From Maricaulis maris (lineage in GTDB: Bacteria > Pseudomonadota > Alphaproteobacteria > Caulobacterales > Maricaulaceae), in contig NZ_RBIM01000003.1 of assembly GCF_003634045.1 (NCBI RefSeq), positions 412,640-476,639 on the forward strand: a stretch of 64,000 bases of DNA. Reading direction: 5' to 3'. The first letter of the stretch is position 1. Each line of letters starts with the position of its first letter. Below are positions 17,972 through 27,424 of this stretch, one piece after another. The translations under genes and the position numbers were made by a program. The notes under the pieces were generated by a model. It saw nothing but the letters and a program-made list of their open reading frames with translations, did no database searches and had not been told where the DNA came from.

Positions 17972-18550
17972 TCAGTGGCGGCGGCCCCAGCTCAGGGGCT
18001 GGCGATTGCGGTATTGCGGCAAGAGCTGCGGCGCACGACGATCAGGCTCGACTTCAGCCTCGTGCTCGGGAACCAGTTCAAGCCGTGTCGGCGAGACGCT
18101 GCCGGCAATCTGGGACAATGGCCGGATTTCGACCTCGGTCGAGCGGCAGACCAATCGCCCGCGCGTGTCATACACCCGAAGCTCCGCATCAATCAGGTAT
18201 TCATCGACGCCGCCAATGCGGCCACGCACAAAATCCGTCGACAGGAAGCTGGCACGTGTCAGCACCGTGTCCTGCCAATGACCACCGGAAAATGTGCCGC
18301 TGAGGTCTGCGAGCACCTGGTTGGCAGCATTGTGGCGCGCGACCCGCAACTCATAGCGACCGGCAAGCGCGCCAGCAGCCTTCACTAACATCGGGCCATT
18401 CATGTTGTGCTGATAGTATTGCATCGCGCAGTCCTGACCGGCTGGCAGGGCGACGCCGTTCAATCCGACAACTGCGTGAGCGGGTTGCGACAGGGTAAGC
18501 AGGCCTGCCAGAGCGGCGGCCAGTTTGAGCGTGGTGGCGCGAATAGACAT
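17972..18550 (-). CDS. curli-adjacent secreted protein of unknown function
   Basis: 192 residues from the ATG at 18550, with AGGAG upstream. A signal peptide ends near QPAHA|VV. The mature part has a beta-rich pattern (GRYELRVARHNAANQVLADLSG, EYLIDAELRVYD), three cysteines, and a basic Arg/Gln-rich tail ending WGRRH. It is just upstream of the curlin and csgH genes on the same strand but has its own terminator. A role in curli assembly or anchoring is plausible from position only; I recognise no family. Confidence 0.6.
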   Translation of the reverse strand: MSIRATTLKLAAALAGLLTLSQPAHAVVGLNGVALPAGQDCAMQYYQHNMNGPMLVKAAGALAGRYELRVARHNAANQVLADLSGTFSGGHWQDTVLTRASFLSTDFVRGRIGGVDEYLIDAELRVYDTRGRLVCRSTEVEIRPLSQIAGSVSPTRLELVPEHEAEVEPDRRAPQLLPQYRNRQPLSWGRRH

Positions 18551-18653
18551 GGCAGGTTCTCCTGAAACTCGTAAGCGAGAACTCATGTCTAAAGGTTCGG
18601 AAATGAGGCAATCCTGAGCGGTCGGTTCAACCGCCATTCATCAGGCTCGCAGC

Positions 18654-19547
18654 TCAGCGGGCAACGGCGGCAGGCTGGGCGCTGGCGGTATCAACCGGCT
18701 GCGGCAGGAGGACCGACGCCTCAACCGTATTGCCGATGCCGAGATAGTTGATCTGGCCGAAACCCATCGATTTCGCGAGCTTGATGCCCTTGCCGCGATA
18801 ACCGGCCCGCGACGGGTCAGCCATTTCCGCAGTTTCCGCATCAATCCCCTCGCCATCATCCTGGATGAGAAAGGACAGGATACGGCCACCGCGCTGAAAG
18901 CGCAGCCGGACCCGGCGATCCTCATAAAGGCTCTCGGTCATGCGCTTGGCGAGCTTGCGCTGCCAATTGCCCTCGGCGAGCCCTTTGGCTTTCTCGGTGG
19001 CATCAAAACCGAGATTGCCGTGCTCAATGGCATTGGCAAGAAGGACGTAGAGGCCGACTGCGGTGGCGCAGGGGCGCGGTGTGGCGCGCCCCAGCATGAT
19101 CGCGACATCGCGCGCCTGCTCTCGGGTCTGGATCGAGAACTCGCCGACCTCGAGCGACTGGGTCGCCCCCAGCCCGATTTCCGCATCGTCGGGAATTGTC
19201 ATCTCATGGGCACGATAGGCCCGCAGCCCGTCAATGGCGTTGGTGACCGTGCCGGCATCGGCATCATGATCGAGAAATATGTCGGCTCCGGCACGGCGGG
19301 CATTGGCGGTGACCAGCAAGGAACGCTGCTTCGGCGCCGCATTGCGGCGGGCTTCGGCGATGCGGGCGGCGTGGGCATCATCGGCGACAATGATCGCGAC
19401 GGGCCCTTCATCGTCCATGGTCGGCCCCATATAGACCGTCATGCCCAATCCCTTGGCGAGTGCCCGCGACAGCACCCGCGTGCGGTTGCTGTCGGCCATG
19501 CACAGCCAGAGTCGGTCAGGAATGGTGTCGGATTGGGCGATCGCCAT
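18654..19547 (-). CDS. receiver-like plus RsbW-type ATP-binding protein
   Basis: 297 residues from the ATG at 19547, with GGAG 5 bases upstream. The first 130 residues look like a degenerate receiver domain (VAIIVADDAHAARI, SLLVTANARRAGADIFLD). The rest is a GHKL/HATPase domain of the RsbW/SpoIIAB type: ANAIEHGNLGF carries the N box, LIQDDGEGID is the G1 box and GYRGKGIKLAKSMGF the G2 box. There is no dimerisation or phospho-accepting His helix, so it is not a classical sensor kinase; anti-sigma-like kinase activity is the usual role. The target is unknown. Confidence 0.75.
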   Translation of the reverse strand: MAIAQSDTIPDRLWLCMADSNRTRVLSRALAKGLGMTVYMGPTMDDEGPVAIIVADDAHAARIAEARRNAAPKQRSLLVTANARRAGADIFLDHDADAGTVTNAIDGLRAYRAHEMTIPDDAEIGLGATQSLEVGEFSIQTREQARDVAIMLGRATPRPCATAVGLYVLLANAIEHGNLGFDATEKAKGLAEGNWQRKLAKRMTESLYEDRRVRLRFQRGGRILSFLIQDDGEGIDAETAEMADPSRAGYRGKGIKLAKSMGFGQINYLGIGNTVEASVLLPQPVDTASAQPAAVAR

Positions 19548-19737
19548 GCGGTCTCCACGGGAACCTGAAAAGCACTCGGTCAGAACACGCACACTAGAAA
19601 CAACACATTAACAATGAATTTGGCCGCGCCAAGCGTCATCAGGCGCGACACTCCTGCCACAAGGCTGTCAGCAGGCCTGGCGTAGAACATTGGGCGAACG
19701 GGTCGCGGAGGGCGGCCCGGCCTTCCGGAGCCCCGCG

Positions 19738-20364
19738 ATGTATACGCTCTATTTCCATCCCTACTCCCAGCATTCCCGCCGCGTCGTGACCCTGCTCGAT
19801 GCTTGCCGCCTGCCCTATGAGCCACGCCTGGTATCGCTCGAGACCGGCGAACACATGTCCGACGCCTATCTGGCGATCAATCCCAACCATCAGGTCCCGA
19901 CCCTGATCGATGGCGATCTGGTGCTGCACGAATCGACCGCAATCCTGCGCTATCTGTGCAATCGCCACCGGCTCGACGACTGGTACCCGACCGGGCTGGC
20001 ACGGCGGGCCATTGTCGATCAGTGGACCGATTGGGGGCAGTCCCGCATGGCACCGGCGGTGCGCGACATTGTCTACAACTCGGTCTTCGCCGCCGAGGCC
20101 GAACGCAGCCTGACCGCCATCGCGCATGGCAAGACAGTGCTCGGCGAGCTGGTCCCGCTGATGGAAACGGCCCTGGGCGAAGCCAACTGGATCGCCGGCA
20201 CGCCCGAGCCGACCATCGCTGATCTGGTCCTGGGCTCGAACATCACCCAGCTCGGCCTGGCCGGCTGGCGCCCGTCCGGTGGCCGGATCAAGGCCTGGTA
20301 TGCCCGCCTGTGCGAAATGAAAGCCTTCGCCGACACGCTGCCGGTCGAGTTGGAAGCGGTCTGA
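19738..20364 (+). CDS. glutathione S-transferase family protein
   Basis: 208 residues from the ATG at 19738 (CGGAG 7 bases upstream). The N-terminal thioredoxin-like domain is MYTLYFHPYSQHSRRVVTLL with Ser11 as a candidate catalytic residue, then NPNHQVPTLIDGD (cis-Pro) and HESTAILRYL (the ES pair that binds glutathione). The C-terminal half is the helical GST domain, ending KAWYARLCEMKAF. Likely detoxification or thiol transfer; the substrate cannot be told. It is followed 13 bp later by a YciI-like gene, probably in the same transcript. Confidence 0.9.
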   Translation: MYTLYFHPYSQHSRRVVTLLDACRLPYEPRLVSLETGEHMSDAYLAINPNHQVPTLIDGDLVLHESTAILRYLCNRHRLDDWYPTGLARRAIVDQWTDWGQSRMAPAVRDIVYNSVFAAEAERSLTAIAHGKTVLGELVPLMETALGEANWIAGTPEPTIADLVLGSNITQLGLAGWRPSGGRIKAWYARLCEMKAFADTLPVELEAV

Positions 20365-20377
20365 GGGAGGCAGGGCG

Positions 20378-20677
20378 ATGTATCTCATCCTGCTCAAATT
20401 CGCCGACAAGGCAGCCGCGCCCGCCCACATGGACGGGCACAAGGCCTGGCTGCAACGCGGTTTTGATGACGGTGTCTTCCTGGCTTCGGGCAGCCTTACG
20501 CCAGCTCAGGGACAGGGCGGCGGCGGCGCGGTCCTGGCCCACAATGCCGGTCGGGCGGCGATCGAAGCGCGCATCGCCACGGATCCATTTGTCACGTCAG
20601 GCGTTGTTACTTCACAGATCGTCGAGTTTGAACCGTCCCGGTTCGACGACAGGCTCGCCTTCCTGGCGTCGGCCTGA
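20378..20677 (+). CDS. YciI-like protein
   Basis: 99 residues with GGGAGG upstream. Features of the YCII superfamily (ferredoxin-like fold): MYLILLKFADK, AHMDGHKAWLQRGFDDGVFLASG with a conserved His and Asp, and DPFVTSGVVTSQIVEFEP. These small proteins often sit beside other enzymes and may bind or process small ligands. The coupling with the GST gene suggests a shared stress or detoxification role, which is inference. Confidence 0.85.
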   Translation: MYLILLKFADKAAAPAHMDGHKAWLQRGFDDGVFLASGSLTPAQGQGGGGAVLAHNAGRAAIEARIATDPFVTSGVVTSQIVEFEPSRFDDRLAFLASA

Positions 20678-20689
20678 GGCGCAAGCCGC

Positions 20690-21457
20690 TTACGCGTCGC
20701 GTTCGCGGACAATGCCGGCCGCGCGTTCGCGGCGGGTCGGGAAGCGATAAAAGATGTGCGTGCCAATCCGGCGCGTGCGCACGAGATTGTCGTTCCAGTA
20801 CGGATCAACCGCCACAGTGTGGTAGTGCGTCGCGCGTCGGGTCACATCCCGGCCGAAACCCATATAGGCGTGCTGGGCGACCAGCTGGGACCGGCGCCAG
20901 GCGCGGCCGCGGGCTTCGCGGACCATCGAACCGTCGCAGGTGAAGGTGAACTGGCAACCGGTCGTGCGCTCGGAGCCTTCATAGACCACGCCACAGATCG
21001 AGTCGGGATAATGTCGGCTGTCGACCCGGTTCATGATGACCTGGGCCACGGCCAGCTGTCCGACAAAGCCCTCGCTGCGCGCTTCGTAATAGATGGCCTG
21101 GGCGAGACAATCGACCTGGGCCGATATCCCGGCGGCATTCTCGAAATGCGAGCTGTCAAAGGTGCGCAGATCGTCGAGCGGACGGGCGGTCAACACGGCG
21201 CCAGCGTCGCGATCAGCTTCCAGCATCAGCGAGGCGATGCGCAATTGCTCGGGCGCCTGCCAGGCGACATCGACATCACCAGCCTGAAGATAGCGGAAGG
21301 CCATTGCCTGCCAGACCAGGGTCTCGTCCTGTTCGCGGGCACGGGCGGAGGCCAGGTTGAGGAGCAGGACGGTGAACGCGCACAGCAGCAGCGTCGCCAG
21401 CATATGCAATGCTGTCGCCACCTGCTTTTGCTGGCTGCGAGCCGCGTCGAGGTCCAT
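20690..21457 (-). CDS. cell wall hydrolase, SleB-like
   Basis: 255 residues from the ATG at 21457. One N-terminal membrane anchor (ALHMLATLLLCAFTVLLLNLA) is followed by a periplasmic domain. That domain has the Hydrolase_2/SleB signature: CLAQAIYYEARSEGFVGQLA with the catalytic Glu, VIMNRVDSRHYPDSICGVVY, QFTFTCDG and HYHTVAVDPYW. The family cleaves peptidoglycan as lytic transglycosylases or amidases. It is single and convergent with the GST/YciI pair. Confidence 0.88.
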   Translation of the reverse strand: MDLDAARSQQKQVATALHMLATLLLCAFTVLLLNLASARAREQDETLVWQAMAFRYLQAGDVDVAWQAPEQLRIASLMLEADRDAGAVLTARPLDDLRTFDSSHFENAAGISAQVDCLAQAIYYEARSEGFVGQLAVAQVIMNRVDSRHYPDSICGVVYEGSERTTGCQFTFTCDGSMVREARGRAWRRSQLVAQHAYMGFGRDVTRRATHYHTVAVDPYWNDNLVRTRRIGTHIFYRFPTRRERAAGIVRERDA

Positions 21458-21624
21458 TCGGTCTCCGTATTTCCTGTCCAGCGTCAAATTCGACCTTTCA
21501 CGAATCGTGCCGTGTAACGACAAGATTACCATGACGCGTCGGACCTGAATCCTTCGTGAAACGAGCGCGCCTCTCTATGGGAGCCGACCATAACGGTCAA
21601 GCCGGGCACCTCGTTACAAATAAG

Positions 21625-21661
21625 AAAATACCCGCCCCTCGACCAGAAGGGCGGGTATTTT
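21625..21661. terminator. rho-independent terminator after ppdK
   Basis: A 13-bp perfect stem AAAATACCCGCCC / GGGCGGGTATTTT with an 11-base loop, flanked by A and T tracts so that it could work both ways. It lies 22 bp after the ppdK stop on the minus strand. Confidence 0.92.
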
Positions 21662-21682
21662 ATTCACGATTTCAACGACGTG

Positions 21683-24355
21683 TTACTGGCGACGCAGGCG
21701 AGCCTGGGCCGCTGCCAGGCGTGCAATCGGCACCCGGTATGGCGAACAGGACACATAATCGAGCCCGGTTTCTTCACAGAAATCGATCGAAAGCGGGTCG
21801 CCGCCATGCTCGCCGCAAATGCCCAGCTTGAGCGAATCACGTGTCGCACGGCCGCGTTCAGCGGCGATTCGCACCAGATCCCCGACGCCATCACGGTCGA
21901 GGGTGACGAAGGGGTCTTTCTCGAAAATGCCGGCCTCGATGTACTCGCTGAGGAATTTGCCGGCATCATCGCGTGACAGGCCGAACGTGGTCTGGGTCAG
22001 GTCATTGGTGCCAAAGGAGAAGAATTCGGCATCCTCGGCGATCTGACCCGCCATCAGGGCGGCGCGCGGCAGTTCGATCATGGTGCCGATCAGGTATTTC
22101 GGCTTGCCGCCGGTCTCCTCGGCCACCGCCTTGGCGACCCCGGCGACGCGCGCCTTGAGAATGCGCAACTCGGCCGGCGCTGCGACCAGCGGAATCATGA
22201 CTTCGGCGAGCGGCTGGAAGCCGGTCTCCTTCTCGACCGCCACCTGGGCTTCGAAAATCGCCCGCGCCTGCATCTCGTAGATTTCCGGATAGGTGATGCC
22301 CAGACGGCAACCGCGATGACCGAGCATCGGATTGCTCTCGGCCAGGTCCCGCGCCCGCGCCATCAACTGGTCGGCCGGCAGGCCGGTCGCCTTGGCAACA
22401 TCGATCACGTCTTCCTCGGTGTGCGGCAGGAATTCGTGCAGCGGCGGGTCGAGTAGGCGGATCGTGCAGGGACGCTCGCCCATGATGCGGAAGATCTGGG
22501 CGAAGTCATCGCGCTGCATCGGCAGGATCTTGTCGAGCGCGGTCACACGGCCATCCTGGTCGTTCGACAGGATCATCTCACGCACGGCGGCGATCCGGTC
22601 GGCATCAAAGAACATGTGCTCGGTGCGGCAAAGGCCGATGCCTTCAGCGCCGAATTCGACCGCGGTCTCGCAATCGGCGGGGGTTTCGGCATTGGTGCGG
22701 ATCTTCATCCGGCGGGCCTTGTCGGCCCACACCATCAGCTTGCCGAAATCGCCGGTCAGCTCCGGCTTGATCATCTTGGCTTCGCCCATCAGGACCTGGC
22801 CCGACGCGCCGTCAATCGTCACCATCTCGCCATGCTTGACGATGCGGCGACCGACCGCGAACTGCTTGGCGGCATAGTCGATCTTGATCTGACCAGCCCC
22901 GGAGACGCAAGGCCGCCCCATGCCCCGCGCCACCACGGCGGCGTGCGAGGTCATGCCACCGCGCGCGGTGATGATGCCTTCCGCGGCGTGCATGCCGTGA
23001 ATATCTTCCGGTGACGTCTCGATGCGCACGAGAATGACCTTATGGCCGGCCTTGGACAATTCCTCCGCCTCGTCACTGTCGAACACTACCGTGCCCGAGG
23101 CGGCGCCCGGCGAGGCCGGCAGGCCGGAAGTGAGGACGTCACGCTCGGCATCGGGGTCGAGGGTCGGGTGGAGGAGCTGGTCGAGCTGGGCCGGATCGAC
23201 CCGCATCACCGCCTCATCGGTCGAGATCAGGCCTTCGGTCGCCATGTCGACGGCGATCTTCAGCGCCGCCTTGGCGGTGCGCTTGCCATTGCGGGTCTGC
23301 AACATCCACAGCCGGCCGCGTTCAACCGTGAACTCGATGTCCTGCATGTCGGTATAATGGCGTTCCAGCTTGTCGAAGACAGCGGCCAGCTCGGCATAGC
23401 TCTCCGGCATGGCCGTTTCCATGGACGGATTATCGTCACCCATCTTCTCGCGCATCGCCTCGGTCAGGCATTGCGGCGTGCGGATGCCGGCCACGACGTC
23501 CTCGCCCTGGGCGTTGACCAGGTATTCGCCGTAATAACCGCTCTCGCCGGTCGAGGGGTCGCGCGTAAACGCCACACCGGTGGCCGAGGTCTCGCCCATA
23601 TTGCCGAACACCATGGCTTGGACATTGACTGCGGTGCCCCAGCTGGCCGGAATATCGTGCAGGCGGCGATAGGTCTTGGCGCGGTCGGTCATCCACGAGC
23701 CGAACACGGCACCGATGGCGCCCCACAGCTGTTCGCGCGGATCGGCGGGGAACTCACGGCCCAGCTCGCGCGCCGCGGCGGCCTTGTACTCGGCGACGAT
23801 ATTGACCCAGTCATCGGCGCTCAACTCGGTGTCGAGCGAATAGTCATTATCATCCTTGAAGCCGTCCAGAATGTCCTCGAACACGCTGTGATCAACACCC
23901 AGCACAACGTCGGAATACATCTGGATGAAGCGGCGATAGCTGTCATAGGCAAAGCGGCGATCACCGGAAAGTTCGGCCAGCCCTTCCGCCGTCTCGTCAT
24001 TGAGACCGAGGTTCAAGACCGTATCCATCATGCCCGGCATCGAGGCGCGGGCGCCCGAACGGACCGACACCAGAAGCGGATTGGCCGGATCGCCAAACGC
24101 CTTGCCGACCGCCTTTTCCAGCTTGGTCAGGGCGGCCTCGACCTGCGCGTTCAGCGTGTCGGGATAGGCTTGATTGTTTTCGTAATACGCCGTGCAGACC
24201 TGGGTCGTCAGGGTGAAACCGGGCGGGACCGGCAGGCCCAGCTTGGCCATCTCGGCCAGATTGGCCCCCTTGCCACCCAGCAGCTCACGCATCCCGGCTT
24301 CGCCTTCGCTGTCGCCGCCGCCAAAGGCGTAAACCCATTTTGTATCTGCGCTCAT
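21683..24355 (-). CDS. ppdK: pyruvate, phosphate dikinase
   Basis: 890 residues, the normal length. It interconverts pyruvate + ATP + Pi and phosphoenolpyruvate + AMP + PPi. The N-terminal ATP-grasp part starts KWVYAFGGGDSEG with GGKGANLAEM. The central phosphohistidine domain contains TARGGMTSHAAVVARGMG with the catalytic His and a regulatory Thr. The C-terminal TIM barrel has GIGLCRTEHMFF and the catalytic Cys in GICGEHGGDP. It lies alone between a strong terminator and the glyS gene and links glycolysis to gluconeogenesis. Confidence 0.97.
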   Translation of the reverse strand: MSADTKWVYAFGGGDSEGEAGMRELLGGKGANLAEMAKLGLPVPPGFTLTTQVCTAYYENNQAYPDTLNAQVEAALTKLEKAVGKAFGDPANPLLVSVRSGARASMPGMMDTVLNLGLNDETAEGLAELSGDRRFAYDSYRRFIQMYSDVVLGVDHSVFEDILDGFKDDNDYSLDTELSADDWVNIVAEYKAAAARELGREFPADPREQLWGAIGAVFGSWMTDRAKTYRRLHDIPASWGTAVNVQAMVFGNMGETSATGVAFTRDPSTGESGYYGEYLVNAQGEDVVAGIRTPQCLTEAMREKMGDDNPSMETAMPESYAELAAVFDKLERHYTDMQDIEFTVERGRLWMLQTRNGKRTAKAALKIAVDMATEGLISTDEAVMRVDPAQLDQLLHPTLDPDAERDVLTSGLPASPGAASGTVVFDSDEAEELSKAGHKVILVRIETSPEDIHGMHAAEGIITARGGMTSHAAVVARGMGRPCVSGAGQIKIDYAAKQFAVGRRIVKHGEMVTIDGASGQVLMGEAKMIKPELTGDFGKLMVWADKARRMKIRTNAETPADCETAVEFGAEGIGLCRTEHMFFDADRIAAVREMILSNDQDGRVTALDKILPMQRDDFAQIFRIMGERPCTIRLLDPPLHEFLPHTEEDVIDVAKATGLPADQLMARARDLAESNPMLGHRGCRLGITYPEIYEMQARAIFEAQVAVEKETGFQPLAEVMIPLVAAPAELRILKARVAGVAKAVAEETGGKPKYLIGTMIELPRAALMAGQIAEDAEFFSFGTNDLTQTTFGLSRDDAGKFLSEYIEAGIFEKDPFVTLDRDGVGDLVRIAAERGRATRDSLKLGICGEHGGDPLSIDFCEETGLDYVSCSPYRVPIARLAAAQARLRRQ

Positions 24356-24404
24356 GCTATCGAACTCCGGAAGTCAAAGTCTGGCCTGGTGCGGCGTCTA
24401 TACA

Positions 24405-24545
24405 TGCAAGCCCTCCTTCTCCCTTGGGAGAAGGTGCCTGAAAGGCGGATGAGGGGAAAATCCCGGTGGCAAACCATCCTGGCAATGGCGGTGTCTCCCC
24501 CCTCTCTCTCGATCCCTCTCCCCGGGGAGAGGGAGGGTGTGTCGG
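24405..24545. repeat. palindromic repeat modules between ppdK and glyS
   Basis: CTTCTCCCTTGGGAGAAG (perfect palindrome) followed by CCTCTCCCC / GGGGAGAGG, the same module types as at 8829-9182. Confidence 0.6.
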
Positions 24546-24577
24546 GACGATCATGCCTGCCATCGGATACATCCAGC

Positions 24578-26719
24578 CTAGCCTGAAATCTTGTCGAAAT
24601 CGGCGACGGCGCGAATGGCCGTGCGAATGGCGGACAATAAGAGAAGACGATTGCGGCGCAAGCTGACCAATTCCGTGTTGACGGTCACATGCTCGAAAAA
24701 TGCATCAATCGGTGCCCGCAATTGCGCCAAGGCTGTCATCGCGGCCGCGAAGTCTTCCTCTGCCAGCGCCTTTTCCGCTGCCGGACCGGCCGCAGCGAGG
24801 GCCGCGATCAGATCGCGCTCGGCCGATTCGGGCGCGTTTGCGAGATAGTCCGCGTCCGGCTCACCGGCCAGGTCATCCTCCGACTTGGCGAGAATGTTCG
24901 ACGCCCGCTTGTTGCCCGCCAGCAGCGCCGCGCCATCCTCGGTATCGAGGAAGGCCTGCAGCGCGCGAGCCTTGGCCGTCACCCGGACGAGATCGTCATC
25001 GCCGAGTGCGAAGACCGCGTCGATGATATCGTGGCGGATGCCCTCGTCGCGCAGGTGGACTTTGAGGCGGTCTGCGAAGAAGGCGAGGAGATCTTGAGTG
25101 CATTTTTCCGCAATCTCAACGCCTTGCCCGGACGCGCCTCCGAGCGACCAATTGCCCTCTCGGTCCTCAGTGATGAAGTGACTACCAAGATAGCCAAACA
25201 TCTGGCCTTGAAGCCGCAACCTCACGACTCCAACCAACAGCACCCGAATAACCCCCAACGCCGCACGCCGCAGCGCAAACGGATCCTTGGACCCCGTCGG
25301 CTTCTCGTCGATCGCCCAGAAGCCGACCAGCGTGTCCAGCTTGTCAGCCAGCGCGACGGCGGCCGAGACTGGCGCGGTGGGCACCTCATCCGACGGCCCC
25401 TGCGGCTTGTAGTGATCCTTGATCGCATCCGCGACCGCAGCATCCTCGCCCTGGTCGAGGGCGTAGTAGCGCCCCATCGCGCCTTGCAATTCGGGGAATT
25501 CATAGACCATTTCGGAGACGAGATCGGCCTTGGCGAGGCGGGCGGCCTTCTCGGCCAGGTCCGGATCGGCGCCGACGACCGGGGCCAGTTCGCGGGCCAG
25601 GGCGGCGACGCGTTCGACCTTGTCGGCCACCGTGCCGAGCTTCTCGTGGAACGTCACCTTCGCTAGCTGGCTGTACATGTCGGGGCGTTCGCCCGTCTCA
25701 TCCCACAGCGGCGTCTTGCGGTCATTGTCCCAGAAATGGCGGGCATCCGACAGGCGGGCCGAGAGGACGCGGGCATTGCCGGCGGCGATCGCGGCACCGC
25801 CATCGGGCGCGACCTGGTTGGCGATGGTGACGAATTTGGAGACCAGCGTGCCGGTCTTGGGATCGCGCACCGCGAAATATTTCTGGTGCGTCTTCATGGT
25901 CAGGGTGATGACTTCCGGCGGCAGGTCCAGGAAGTCCGGATCCATCTCGCCCAGCACCGGCACCGGCCATTCCACCAGACCGGCGACCTCGGTCAAAAGG
26001 CCCGCATCCTCGACCAGTTCAAACCCGGCATCGACACACACTTTGCGCGCACCATTCAGGATCAGCGATTCACGGGCGGCGCGGTCCAGCAGGACATGCC
26101 CCTCGCCTTCCAGGACCGACGCATATTCCAGGAAATTCGACACCGTGAACGGCCCGCGGCCCATGCGGCGATGGCCTTCGGTGATGTTGGAGGCCGTGAT
26201 GCCGAACACCTCGACCGGCACGACTTCGCCGTCAAACACGCACAGCAGACGCTGGATCGGACGCACCCAGCGCTGGGCTTTCTCGCCCTCGCCGAATTTC
26301 ATTGATTTGGGCCAGGGAAAGGCCTTCATCACTTCGGGGATCGCCTCGGCGATGACCTCGGTCGTGGCACGGCCCGGCTTTTCGATCCGCGCGACCCAGA
26401 ATTCGCCCTTCTTGTCCTCGCGCTTTTCGCACTGGTCGAGCGAGGCCACGCCGGCCCCGCGCAAAAAGCCTTCAACCGCCTTGTCCGGCGCGCCGACGCG
26501 CGGCCCCTTGCGTTCTTCGCTGACATCGGCGGTCTTCACCGGCAGGCCCTCAATCACCAGACCGAGTCGACGCGCACCGGCAAAGGTCTTCAACGATGTC
26601 CAGTCCAGACCCGCCGCCTTGAGCCTGTCGCCCAGCAGTTTTTCCAGATCGGTCTCGGCGCGCGGTTGCATGCGGGCCGGGATTTCCTCGCAGAAGATTT
26701 CAAACAGGAGTTCGGACAT
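24578..26719 (-). CDS. glyS: glycyl-tRNA synthetase beta subunit
   Basis: 713 residues. Together with GlyQ it forms the alpha2-beta2 enzyme that charges tRNA-Gly. The N-terminus (ELLFEIFCEEIPARMQPRA) and motifs KRPRVGAP-like (RKGPRVGAP), LCVFDGEVVPVE, HRRMGRG, and the C-terminal HD-like and anticodon-binding regions (ALADKLDTLVGFW) are those of the family. glyQ is 705 bp away in the same direction, but a GFA-family gene and a dispersed repeat separate them. Confidence 0.96.
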   Translation of the reverse strand: MSELLFEIFCEEIPARMQPRAETDLEKLLGDRLKAAGLDWTSLKTFAGARRLGLVIEGLPVKTADVSEERKGPRVGAPDKAVEGFLRGAGVASLDQCEKREDKKGEFWVARIEKPGRATTEVIAEAIPEVMKAFPWPKSMKFGEGEKAQRWVRPIQRLLCVFDGEVVPVEVFGITASNITEGHRRMGRGPFTVSNFLEYASVLEGEGHVLLDRAARESLILNGARKVCVDAGFELVEDAGLLTEVAGLVEWPVPVLGEMDPDFLDLPPEVITLTMKTHQKYFAVRDPKTGTLVSKFVTIANQVAPDGGAAIAAGNARVLSARLSDARHFWDNDRKTPLWDETGERPDMYSQLAKVTFHEKLGTVADKVERVAALARELAPVVGADPDLAEKAARLAKADLVSEMVYEFPELQGAMGRYYALDQGEDAAVADAIKDHYKPQGPSDEVPTAPVSAAVALADKLDTLVGFWAIDEKPTGSKDPFALRRAALGVIRVLLVGVVRLRLQGQMFGYLGSHFITEDREGNWSLGGASGQGVEIAEKCTQDLLAFFADRLKVHLRDEGIRHDIIDAVFALGDDDLVRVTAKARALQAFLDTEDGAALLAGNKRASNILAKSEDDLAGEPDADYLANAPESAERDLIAALAAAGPAAEKALAEEDFAAAMTALAQLRAPIDAFFEHVTVNTELVSLRRNRLLLLSAIRTAIRAVADFDKISG

Positions 26720-26736
26720 CGTGTCAGGCTTTCCGC

Positions 26737-27198
26737 TCAGGAGGCGTATTCTTGGTCGGCATAACGCTGCATCAGCGCGAAATAACCGTCATCGGGCGGA
26801 CCTTCATAGATCAGCGCGTCTTCATGGAAGATCATCCAGTCCTGGGCCGATTTGACCCAGATATGACCGACCGGTTTCAGCTTGGCGCGGTCATCCAGCG
26901 TCCCGGCTTTCAGCGACAGGGCCGGACGCCCCGCCGTGTCGTTGGCGATGCGCGTGCCGCAGTCGCCGCAGAAATAGCCGAGCTTTTTCGACTTGCTCTC
27001 GGTCGGGATTTCAAAGGCCGCAACCGCGCCCTTGAGATATTTGAACCCGTCACGCGGCACCAGCATGGACAGGCCGAAGGCCGAGGAGGATTGCTGCTGG
27101 CAGGTCGTACAATGACAACAATACAGCGTCAGCGGATTCTCGCTGATCTCATACCGCACCGCGCCACACTGACAGCCACCGCGTAGGGGGAGTTTCAT
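26737..27198 (-). CDS. GFA-family (CENP-V/GFA) zinc protein
   Basis: 153 residues. Cysteine motifs GGCQCGAVRYE, CCHCTTCQQQSSSAFG and FCGDCGTRI are the zinc-binding pattern of the GFA fold, named after glutathione-dependent formaldehyde-activating enzyme; most members have no proven reaction. WVKSAQDWMIFHED near the end is also usual. It is 17 bp upstream of glyS on the same strand and probably co-transcribed with it, although no functional link is known. Confidence 0.9.
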   Translation of the reverse strand: MKLPLRGGCQCGAVRYEISENPLTLYCCHCTTCQQQSSSAFGLSMLVPRDGFKYLKGAVAAFEIPTESKSKKLGYFCGDCGTRIANDTAGRPALSLKAGTLDDRAKLKPVGHIWVKSAQDWMIFHEDALIYEGPPDDGYFALMQRYADQEYAS

Positions 27199-27236
27199 CG
27201 GGAAGTCCTCATGCCGCTGGCCGGTAAACGCACATT

Positions 27237-27401
27237 GTCATCCCGGACGCAGGCCCGGCCCTGAGCCGGGCGAAGATCCGGGACCCAGATCCCCGGTGTG
27301 CGGCGCGCTGTCACGGACGGCAGAGCTGGGCGCTTTTCAGACTGACGCCTATGGGTCCCGGCTCTGCGCCCCGCTTTCGCGTGGCATCCGGCCGGGATGA
27401 C
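27237..27401. repeat. dispersed GTCATCC...GGATGAC palindromic repeat
   Basis: Outer ends GTCATCCCGGAC and GCCGGGATGAC with inner GGGACCCAGAT and ATGGGTCCCGG. Same family as 10048-10154 and 28603-28719. It fills the gap between glyQ and the GFA gene. Confidence 0.75.
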
Positions 27402-27424
27402 AAGTGATGAGGTGAGCGCGTTCA

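Noticed and set aside
23042-24586. 514-codon frame on the plus strand across ppdK
   Set aside because: An antisense shadow of a well-conserved enzyme; composition is His/Gly/Arg-rich without recognisable domains.
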